From NCBI GenBank assembly GCA_016929465.1, contig JAFGIT010000354.1:1-6680 (forward strand): a stretch of DNA of 6,680 nt, given 5' to 3'. Position numbers and translations under genes: made by a program. Each line of letters starts with the position of its first letter. Position 1 is the first letter of the stretch. This DNA is from JAFGIT01 sp016929465 [NCBI: Candidatus Coatesbacteria bacterium]. Lineage in GTDB: Bacteria; B130-G9. Positions 1 to 4,496 of the stretch are shown here, in pieces. The notes below the pieces were generated by a model, which worked only from the letters and a program-made list of their open reading frames with translations, did not search any database and was not told the DNA's origin.

Positions 1-890
1 GTATGTTCTTCTGGCCGATTGAGGCCTTGACATGGCTTTATAACTCAGCGCTTTCCGCGATGGCGGCATCGGAGCGTATATTCCAGCTGCTCGACGCGGA
101 GCCCGAGGTGAAGGATAGGGAAGATGCGATTGAGATGCCCGAGATCAGGGGCGATGTGGAATTCAGGGATGTCTTCTTCAGCTATGACGTTGATGGCAAA
201 CGTGAGTGGGTGCTGAAGGACATCTCGTTAAAGGCGAAGGCCGGTCAGATGATTGCACTGGTCGGGCCGACTGGCGGCGGGAAAAGCTCGACGGTCTCAC
301 TTATACCCCGGTTCTATGAGGCTCAGAAGGGGAAGGTGCTGATCGACGGCTATGACGTCAGGGACGTTACGCTCGAATCGCTGCATAGACAGATGGGTAT
401 CGTGCTCCAGGAGAGTTTTTTGTTCACGGGGACTGTCATGGAGAACCTGAAGTTCGCGAATCCCGACATCTCGGAAGCGGAGATTATCGAAGGGGCAAAG
501 GCGCTCGGTGCGCATGAATCGATAATAAAGCTTGCCAATGGCTACCAGACCGAGGTGAAGGAACGCGGCGAGGGCCTTTCACAGGGCGAAAGACAATTGA
601 TTTGCTTCACCAGGGCCTTCGTCGCGGACCCCAGGATTCTCATACTAGATGAGGCGACATCCTCTGTCGATACGATGATCGAGATCAGACTGCAGAACGC
701 GATGAACCGGCTGATGCAGAACAGGACCTCATTCGTGGTTGCTCACCGTCTCTCGACGGTGCGGCACGCGGACCTGGTCCTGGTGATCTCAGACGGCCTC
801 ATCAAGGAGCGCGGCACGCATGGTGAGCTGCTCGCGATGGGCGGCGAATACGCCAGGCTCTATCACGAGTACATGCGCGATCTGGGCTAG
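1..890 (+). CDS. ABC exporter (fused membrane/ATPase type), C-terminal part, 5' truncated by window
   Basis: This is the nucleotide-binding half of an ABC-type exporter that would pump a lipid, drug or peptide across the inner membrane as a dimer. The first full codon is at 3, and the frame is open to the window edge. The first 30 residues (FFWPIEALTWLYNSALSAMA then ASERIFQLLD) match the last membrane helix and the linker of the MsbA/BmrA-type family, so the membrane domain lies upstream. Residues counted from the Met at 3: A-loop Tyr61, Walker A GPTGGGKS 88-95, Q-loop Gln136, signature LSQGE 192-196 (a common variant of LSGGQ), Walker B ILILDEA 212-218, D-loop SSVD 220-223 and H-loop His248. 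All catalytic elements are present, so the ATPase should be active. The TAG stop at 888-890 is followed at once by a terminator-like hairpin, so this gene probably ends its transcript. The substrate cannot be told from this domain. Family is certain; specific role unknown. Confidence 0.95.
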   Translation, partial: MFFWPIEALTWLYNSALSAMAASERIFQLLDAEPEVKDREDAIEMPEIRGDVEFRDVFFSYDVDGKREWVLKDISLKAKAGQMIALVGPTGGGKSSTVSLIPRFYEAQKGKVLIDGYDVRDVTLESLHRQMGIVLQESFLFTGTVMENLKFANPDISEAEIIEGAKALGAHESIIKLANGYQTEVKERGEGLSQGERQLICFTRAFVADPRILILDEATSSVDTMIEIRLQNAMNRLMQNRTSFVVAHRLSTVRHADLVLVISDGLIKERGTHGELLAMGGEYARLYHEYMRDLG

Positions 891-899
891 CAATCGCAT

Positions 900-940
900 T
901 GGGCTGTATCTCGAAAGGGATGCAGCCCATATCTCCTTTT
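900..940 (+). terminator. Probable rho-independent terminator after the ABC exporter
   Basis: Positions 900-912 pair with 917-929 in a 13-bp stem containing two G-U wobbles, closed by a GAAA tetraloop (913-916, GNRA class). A pyrimidine-rich stretch ends in TTTT at 937-940. The hairpin starts 9 nt after the stop codon. The T tract is short and begins 7 nt past the stem, so termination may be partial, or the hairpin may mainly protect the mRNA 3' end. Confidence 0.6.
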
Positions 941-951
941 GACCCGACCTC

Positions 952-995
952 ATGTAGTAGCGGCGGTGGCTTGTCCCCGCCCATCTACATCTTTT
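952..995. repeat. Second GC-rich hairpin in the ABC-glycosyltransferase gap
   Basis: ATGTAG (952-957) pairs with CTACAT (985-990), and inside it GGCGG (962-966) pairs with CCGCC (977-981), leaving a 10-nt loop. C plus TTTT (992-995) follows. It could be a second, weaker terminator or a REP-like palindrome. The GGCGG/CCGCC core recurs in the hairpin at 3487-3509. Confidence 0.45.
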
Positions 996-1112
996 GGCAG
1001 ACACAAGGCCTACACCTACATGTTGTATGAATCTCGTTTGTGAAATCCATCAATCTAATCTGGTTCACCCATCCCCTATCTTTTGTTATCCTACCATCTC
1101 ATTGATCATGAC

Positions 1113-1124
1113 GGAGAGACTATG
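1113..1124 (+). promoter_or_regulatory. Ribosome binding site that sets the glycosyltransferase start
   Basis: GGAGAG at 1113-1118 lies 3 nt before ATG 1122 (5 nt if only GGAG is counted). This favours ATG 1122 over the in-frame TTG at 1083, which has no purine-rich site ahead of it. Upstream, TTCACC (1064-1069) and TATCCT (1087-1092), 17 nt apart, make a weak sigma70-like pair; I do not rely on it. The rest of 996-1112 shows nothing I can name. Confidence 0.7.
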
Positions 1125-2435
1125 AGAGCATTCTTGGACCTGACTCGAAGCCAGCGGAACTGGCTCATCGGGATCATTCTTTTCGGTTTCATCGCGAGGG
1201 TCGCGTGGATCTTCGTCATGCCGTATTACGTCCCCGTTGCTGAGCAGTCGGACCCGCAGGAATACAACCAGCTGGCGAAGAACCTGATCGACGGAACGGG
1301 CTACCGATTGACCGGCCTCACCGGCCATTTCGCGTTCTTGATGGGCGATAGAATCGATGAGCCGAGCGCGAGGCGTCCGCCGCTATACCCCGTGCTCCTG
1401 GCGGCCATTTATTCAATATTCGGGGAACGCTATCGCGTGGTCTTCCTTGTGCATTGTCTCTTCGATGTGCTGACGATGCTCGCAGTATTCGCGATAGGCA
1501 GGCGGCTATTCGGGAGCATTAATGTCGCGCTAATCGCGACGGGCCTCATGGCGCTATATCCACCCTTCTTTCAGCAAAATATCGTCATCATGACCGAGGG
1601 CCTCAACATGCTCCTGACGACGCTTTATCTCTGGGCGGCGATCGAGGCAATCTCCGAACCCAGAATCTGGCGCTTCATCGTGACAGGTCTCCTTCTCGGC
1701 GCTGCTGCCCTGACGAGACCAGAGGCGTTCTATTTCGCGGTCCCCCTGTCGATTGTCATGTTGGCCGTGTTGTTGGCCCAGAAGGTGCAGCTCAAACGAG
1801 CGATCCTGATGCCGGTCCTTATGCTATTGATGATGCTGGTCGCGGATTCGCCCTGGCTGATACGGAATGCGGTCGTGTTCGATAGGTTCTTTCCCGGGAC
1901 CACGCTCGTCGGGACGAATGTGATGGAGGGCCTTTACATCCCGACGCAGGATGAGAGCAAGGGCATATTGACCTCGCTGCCGCCGTATGTGCTGCCGAAG
2001 GTGGAGGGCACGACCGAGATGGATGCGAACGATATCCTGCTCGACGAGGCGATCAAGTTCCTGTTTAAGCATCCCGTCTCCTACATCAAGGCAGCCCCGG
2101 GCAAGGTCATCAAGATGTGGCTGAATGCCACCGATTGGCGAGAGCACTACTTCCTCTACTACCCGACGACCAATAGGAACCACTACATCCAATACAGCCT
2201 CCTGATCCCGAACTTGCTGCTGCTGGTCTTCGCCTGCATTGCGATGATCCGTTATCGCGGCCGCTGGTTGATCTATTCCTCGCCCATATTGCTGGCAATA
2301 GCGTTTTTCACGTTCGCCGAGACATTCCTCGTCAGCGTCGGCCGCCATAGCGTGAAGCTCATTCCCGCGCTGGCGGTGATTTCAGCGTATGGTCTGTATC
2401 GGATGTTGCCCGTGGGGAAGGAAGCTGCGGATTAG
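1122..2435 (+). CDS. GT-C fold membrane glycosyltransferase (PMT/ArnT-like, GT39/GT83 type)
   Basis: This 437-residue polytopic protein probably transfers a sugar from a polyprenyl-phosphate donor to a lipid, glycan or protein on the outer face of the inner membrane. Family marks are: a first membrane helix at about 14-33; then an extracytoplasmic loop with the acidic motif SDPQEY (43-48; Asp44 and Glu47 are candidate catalytic residues) and LAKNLIDGTGY (51-61); RRPPLYP (84-90) leading into the next helix; LTRPEAF (197-203); SPWLIRN (243-249); and a late GRHSVKLIPAL segment (407-417). About ten hydrophobic segments follow the usual GT-C arrangement, with a soluble stretch at about 250-355. 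It is shorter than ArnT (about 550 residues), as is common for generic PMT_2 proteins. ATG 1122 was chosen because of its GGAGAG site; the TTG at 1083 would add 13 unhelpful polar residues. The gene stands alone between hairpins, and donor and acceptor are unknown. Confidence 0.85.
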   Translation: MRAFLDLTRSQRNWLIGIILFGFIARVAWIFVMPYYVPVAEQSDPQEYNQLAKNLIDGTGYRLTGLTGHFAFLMGDRIDEPSARRPPLYPVLLAAIYSIFGERYRVVFLVHCLFDVLTMLAVFAIGRRLFGSINVALIATGLMALYPPFFQQNIVIMTEGLNMLLTTLYLWAAIEAISEPRIWRFIVTGLLLGAAALTRPEAFYFAVPLSIVMLAVLLAQKVQLKRAILMPVLMLLMMLVADSPWLIRNAVVFDRFFPGTTLVGTNVMEGLYIPTQDESKGILTSLPPYVLPKVEGTTEMDANDILLDEAIKFLFKHPVSYIKAAPGKVIKMWLNATDWREHYFLYYPTTNRNHYIQYSLLIPNLLLLVFACIAMIRYRGRWLIYSSPILLAIAFFTFAETFLVSVGRHSVKLIPALAVISAYGLYRMLPVGKEAAD

Positions 2436-2437
2436 TG

Positions 2438-2464
2438 CCGCCCCATAAGGGCTGGGGAGGTTTT
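2438..2464 (+). terminator. Weak terminator-like hairpin after the glycosyltransferase
   Basis: CC-GCCC (2438-2443) pairs with GGGC-t-GG (2449-2455) with one bulged T and a CATAA loop. GGAGG then TTTT (2461-2464) follows. The position, 2 nt past the stop, suits a terminator, but the stem is short and the T tract is both short and displaced. Confidence 0.35.
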
Positions 2465-2477
2465 GTGGTTGCCTGAT

Positions 2478-2535
2478 CCGTGGGTTTGGCTCGCGCCATC
2501 ACCCACGGCTATTCATGTGGCTCCCCGTTGGGGAG
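2478..2535. repeat. Composite palindromic intergenic element (two adjacent hairpins)
   Basis: The first hairpin pairs CCGTGGGT (2478-2485) with ACCCACGG (2501-2508) perfectly, and inside it TGGC (2487-2490) pairs with GCCA (2495-2498). Twelve nt on, CTCCCC (2521-2526) pairs with GGGGAG (2530-2535) around a GTT loop. The layout of a 'CCGTGGGT...ACCCACGG' stem, a short link with TTCATG, then a G/C-run mini-hairpin resembles dispersed intergenic palindromes I recall from Planctomycetes-like and candidate-phylum genomes; that resemblance is memory, not a search. Confidence 0.6.
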
Positions 2536-2633
2536 CGAGGAATGGGGCCTTCGGTGGCGTCGATCCAGGACTTTGCCGGATCACGGTCAAATCCAAGGTC
2601 ATTCTGATGGCTGCCCTTTGGGGAGCGGGAAAT
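2518..2633. repeat. Imperfect 26-bp direct repeat pair (2518-2543 and 2608-2633)
   Basis: The two 26-bp copies match at 22 positions by hand alignment and start exactly 90 bp apart. Both include the mini-hairpin; in the second copy one stem pair is lost (C to G at 2613), leaving CCC-TTT-GGG. Read in the shared frame both give W-L-P-x-G-E-R, but a TGA sits directly before copy 2 and another stop soon follows it, so this is more likely a repeat element than a protein. Confidence 0.55.
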
Positions 2634-2667
2634 AGATGAGTTGCGTATGTAAAGTTCTGCAATTTGT

Positions 2668-2709
2668 ATAATCATCGTATCTGATAATCATCACACCTGT
2701 TAATAATCA
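2668..2709. repeat. AT-rich direct repeats (ATAATCA core, three copies)
   Basis: ATAATCATC occurs at 2668-2676 and 2684-2692, and a shortened ATAATCA at 2703-2709. The first two belong to a 16-bp unit matching at 13 positions (both end in CTG). Spacings are 16 and 19 bp. The first copy contains TATAAT (2667-2672), a perfect -10 hexamer, but no clear -35 box lies 16-18 bp upstream. It may be a binding site for an unknown regulator or may mark a promoter; weak evidence. Confidence 0.35.
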
Positions 2710-2737
2710 AGAAGACGCCTTCATATAGATTTACGGC

Positions 2738-2767
2738 ATAGCCTCTTCGTCCTGCACCTGAGGCTAT
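2738..2767. repeat. 8-bp perfect inverted repeat
   Basis: ATAGCCTC (2738-2745) pairs with GAGGCTAT (2760-2767) around a 14-nt loop. No T tract follows, so it is not a standard terminator. It could be part of a longer RNA structure or a protein-binding palindrome. Confidence 0.4.
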
Positions 2768-2906
2768 TGACGTGATGCCGCGCTGGGGCATTAGCTGAGC
2801 AAAGCTGATGAATTCGGATGGCAATTTGCCGAAATCAATACTGGCCCAGGATTACACGACCTCGGTTCACACCCGCGGATTCCCATTGTGCTTTTTCGAT
2901 TGGATA

Positions 2907-2952
2907 TTGACAATTTGCGTTGCATGCATTAGTGTATTAGCAAATACTAATA
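2907..2952 (+). promoter_or_regulatory. Promoter and ArsR-type operator in front of the repressor gene
   Basis: A consensus -35 box, TTGACA, lies at 2907-2912. At 17-bp spacing the -10 position is a poor TAGTGT (2930-2935). Over and just past it are ATTAG (2928-2932), TATTAG (2935-2940) and CTAATA (2947-2952); the last two form a perfect 6-bp inverted repeat with a 6-nt spacer. AT-rich palindromes with ATTA/TAAT-type half-sites overlapping the promoter are typical of ArsR/SmtB repressors, so autoregulation is likely. No Shine-Dalgarno site follows before ATG 2960, so the repressor may be translated from a short or absent leader. Confidence 0.6.
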
Positions 2953-2959
2953 TTTGACC

Positions 2960-3334
2960 ATGGACGATCCAAAAAAAATCGCGAGAATGTTCAAGGCGCT
3001 CTCGGTAGAAGCCAGGGTGCAGATAATGCAGATGCTAAAGCGGGGGCCGCTCTGTGTCGGAGCGTTGTCCGCAAGGCTGAAGATTACGCAGGGGGCGGTG
3101 TCTCAGCATCTCAGGATTCTGAGGGACGCGGACCTTGTAACAGATGACAAGAGAGGCTGCTTTGTCCATTACAGCTTGAACGAGGAGACTTTGCGAAGAT
3201 GGGGGGACCTGGTCTCGAATTTGCTCAATGTGGATGACAAAAAAGACAGGTGTATCAATCAATGTGAAGGAGAGAAGCGATGTGTGGAGAAAGAAGAGGA
3301 TGTGGCTGCGGCTGCCAGAAGCCGGAGAAGCTGA
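2960..3334 (+). CDS. ArsR/SmtB-family winged-helix transcriptional repressor
   Basis: This is a small cytoplasmic DNA-binding repressor, normally a dimer released from DNA by a metal ion or other ligand. The order is typical: an N-terminal helix with FKALSVEARVQIMQML (11-26), a helix carrying GPLCVGALSARL (29-40), the recognition helix around TQGAVSQHLRILRDA (43-57), then the wing (DLVTDDKRGCFVHYSL, 58-73). The arsenic motif ELCVCDL is replaced by LCVGAL, with one Cys (32), so a classical ArsR As(III) site is absent. Other cysteines are 67, 98, 102 and 108; the last three form a C-terminal cluster. ATG 2960 is taken as the start; TTG 2954 is possible and neither has a Shine-Dalgarno site. The last 18 codons overlap the next gene by 55 nt, and the Ala/Arg/Ser-rich end (115-124) looks like a by-product of that overlap. 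The upstream palindrome suggests autoregulation. Family is firm; inducer unknown. Confidence 0.92.
   Translation: MDDPKKIARMFKALSVEARVQIMQMLKRGPLCVGALSARLKITQGAVSQHLRILRDADLVTDDKRGCFVHYSLNEETLRRWGDLVSNLLNVDDKKDRCINQCEGEKRCVEKEEDVAAAARSRRS
3267..3272 (+). promoter_or_regulatory. Strong ribosome binding site for the Cys-rich miniprotein
   Basis: AAGGAG at 3267-3272 (extending to AAGGAGAG) is followed by 7 nt and then ATG 3280, an ideal spacing. It lies inside the ArsR coding region and is the main evidence that the overlapping short frame is translated. Confidence 0.8.
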
Positions 3335-3426
3335 AGACGAAGCCCGAGAATTGCACGCCTGAGCAGGTCAAGGAGTGCCATGGCGACACAGATAAGCACC
3401 CTTGCGAGGGCGATGCCTCAAAGTGA
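3280..3426 (+). CDS. 48-residue cysteine-rich miniprotein, putative metal/ligand binder
   Basis: This short gene encodes a 48-residue cytoplasmic protein with no signal peptide or membrane segment. Seven Cys stand at 2, 8, 10, 12, 25, 33 and 42, with His at 34 and 40. The N-terminal part has a C-G-C-G-C run (8-12); a Lys/Pro/Glu linker (13-23) follows; the C-terminal part reads NCTPEQVKECHGD (24-36), then HPCE (40-43). Spaced Cys and His in a charged background suggest binding of zinc, copper, cadmium, arsenic or an Fe-S-like ligand, but no known metallothionein spacing is matched. I recall small proteins with a 'C-[ST]-PEQ-[IV]-K-x-C-HGD...HPC' pattern beside ArsR genes in other anaerobes; this is memory only. 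Support for expression: a near-ideal AAGGAG site, an ATG start and a sensible stop. It overlaps the repressor gene by 55 nt in another frame, implying translational coupling and shared regulation. An accessory metal donor, buffer or sensor partner is the inferred role. Confidence 0.78.
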   Translation: MCGERRGCGCGCQKPEKLKTKPENCTPEQVKECHGDTDKHPCEGDASK

Positions 3427-3429
3427 CCA

Positions 3430-3458
3430 GTGTATTGAGCGATAAATCCCCAATACAC
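3430..3458. promoter_or_regulatory. Inverted repeat, possible second repressor operator
   Basis: GTGTATTG (3430-3437) is perfectly repeated in inverse as CAATACAC (3451-3458), 13 nt apart and starting 4 nt after the miniprotein stop. The left arm with its flank (AGTGTATTGAGC, 3429-3440) resembles AGTGTATTAGC (2931-2941) in the ArsR promoter. No T tract follows, which argues against a terminator. It may bind the same repressor ahead of the ABC genes, or it may be an RNA hairpin between cistrons. Confidence 0.45.
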
Positions 3459-3486
3459 ATCTAAGATAAGCCGTTGATTGGCATTT

Positions 3487-3509
3487 GGGGCGGGAGCCGT
3501 TTCCGCCCC
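3487..3509. repeat. GC-rich intercistronic hairpin
   Basis: GGGGCGG (3487-3493) pairs perfectly with CCGCCCC (3503-3509). With two G-U wobbles and an A-T pair the stem can extend to 10 bp around a CCG loop. No T tract follows. It lies 24 nt before the ATPase start and could stabilise mRNA ends, attenuate read-through or be a REP-like element related to the one at 952-990. Confidence 0.5.
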
Positions 3510-3532
3510 TATTGGATAATGGGCGATAATCG

Positions 3533-4495
3533 GTGGAAAAATCATACCCCACTACGGGCAAAGCACTAATTGTTGAGCGGCTCTGCAAGAGCTATAAGGA
3601 TACCAAAGCTCTATCGGGGGTCTCCTTCATTGCGAAGCGCGGCGAGCTACTGGGCTACCTCGGTCCCAACGGGGCAGGAAAGACGACGACCATAAATATT
3701 CTCTCTGGCCTTTTAGAGCCTGATTCCGGCAGGGCGGAGGTCTATAGAATTGATGTTGCAGCGGACCCAATTGGCGTAAAGCAGCGTCTCGGCGTGGTGC
3801 CCGAGGAATCGAACCTGTATCCCGAACTGACATGCCGCAACAATCTGATATACGCTGGTGAGCTCTACGGACTGTCGAAGTCGGAGAGGATGAGCAGGGC
3901 AGATGATCTCCTGCACCAGTTTGGGCTGATTGACAGGTCGGGCAAGCCTTTCAGAAGTCTGTCGCGCGGATTGAAGCGGCGCCTGACGATCGCCGCAGCG
4001 CTGGTCCACTCGCCCGATGTGCTATTTCTCGATGAGCCGACTGCTGGGCTTGACGTTGTGAGCGCCATGAAGCTGCGTTCCCTGATCCGCGATATAAATG
4101 GGGCCGGCACGACAGTGCTTCTGACTACGCACAACCTGCGTGAGGCAAGCGACCTGTGCACGAGAATCCTGATACTGATCGGGGGACGTATCGTTGCAGA
4201 AGGGACTCCATCCGAGATAAGTGCGCGCGTCTCCAGCATCAAACGCCTGTCGGTCGGATTGTCCCAACAACTGGACTTGTCTGACATCAGAGAGGCCTGC
4301 AAGGCGATCAAATCCGCATCGATTGACGGCAATGAGCTGAAAGTCGATGTGCTCGACGTGCATGATGCAATCGCTCAGATCATGACCTACGTCGAATTGA
4401 GGGGTGGCCGAATACTGAGCATCGAGAGCGTTGCCCCGAGTCTCGAGGATGCGTTCATCTCGATCCTCGAGCAGCATGGCGAGGACGGTAACTGA
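3533..4495 (+). CDS. ABC-2 type transporter ATP-binding protein (DrrA/NodI/CcmA-like)
   Basis: This 320-residue cytoplasmic ATPase powers the ABC-2 permease encoded next to it, most likely for export. The domain starts near residue 11 (ALIVERLCKSYKD). Walker A GPNGAGKTT is at 44-52, the signature is LSRGL at 143-147, Walker B VLFLDEPT at 163-170, D-loop AGLD at 171-174 and H-loop His200. The Q-loop position reads VVPEE (88-92), with Glu where Gln is usual. Together with the changed signature this marks a divergent subgroup, though Walker B, its Glu and the switch His are intact. A C-terminal domain (about 225-320) ends with SVAPSLEDAFISIL (299-312), typical of DrrA/NodI-like subunits. GTG 3533 is the only usable start between the upstream TAA and the domain, and it has no evident Shine-Dalgarno site. 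Its stop is 1 nt before the permease ATG. Association with the upstream metal-type repressor suggests a metal, drug or lipid substrate; this is inference. Confidence 0.93.
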   Translation: MEKSYPTTGKALIVERLCKSYKDTKALSGVSFIAKRGELLGYLGPNGAGKTTTINILSGLLEPDSGRAEVYRIDVAADPIGVKQRLGVVPEESNLYPELTCRNNLIYAGELYGLSKSERMSRADDLLHQFGLIDRSGKPFRSLSRGLKRRLTIAAALVHSPDVLFLDEPTAGLDVVSAMKLRSLIRDINGAGTTVLLTTHNLREASDLCTRILILIGGRIVAEGTPSEISARVSSIKRLSVGLSQQLDLSDIREACKAIKSASIDGNELKVDVLDVHDAIAQIMTYVELRGGRILSIESVAPSLEDAFISILEQHGEDGN

Positions 4496-4496
4496 G

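Larger units (their letters stand above)
2436..2959. other. 524-bp gap without a convincing gene
   Basis: No reading frame here has both a start with a Shine-Dalgarno site and plausible protein content; the longest plus-strand candidate I traced is 30 codons from ATG 2515. The gap holds a weak hairpin just after the stop, a composite palindromic element with a partial second copy, AT-rich direct repeats, an 8-bp hairpin and the ArsR promoter/operator, each listed separately. The stretch 2768-2900 has only small inverted repeats, such as TTCGG (2813-2817) with CCGAA (2829-2833). A structured RNA cannot be excluded by eye. Confidence 0.6.

Noticed and set aside
1824-2348. 174-codon minus-strand frame inside the glycosyltransferase gene
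   Set aside because: It is fully inside a clear plus-strand gene, rich in Gln/Arg/Asp as expected of a shadow frame, with no recognisable domain.
2515-2607. 30-codon frame reading WLPVGER in the palindromic element
   Set aside because: It has no Shine-Dalgarno site, it is made of hairpin DNA, and a stop separates it from the second copy; a repeat element explains it better.
2851-2880. tRNA-like GGTTCA segment in the gap
   Set aside because: There is no matching acceptor stem or anticodon arm in the upstream 70 bp, and the T-arm does not fold properly.
3236-3267. Frameshift at the A6 run (3239-3244) that would end the repressor at TGA 3265-3267, just before the miniprotein ribosome site
   Set aside because: The layout would be neat, but the zero-frame codons AAA AAA GAC do not form a canonical X XXY YYZ slippery heptamer and there is no stimulatory structure. 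A plain overlap is simpler.
3255-3545. 96-codon minus-strand frame across the miniprotein and the 3427-3532 gap
   Set aside because: It lies opposite a better supported plus-strand gene, has no ribosome site, and reads as low-complexity Pro/Ser/His.
4431-4496. 22-codon N-terminal extension of the permease
   Set aside because: The extension is an Arg/Ser-rich string inside ATPase coding sequence; ATG 4497, 1 nt after the ATPase stop, is the natural coupled start.
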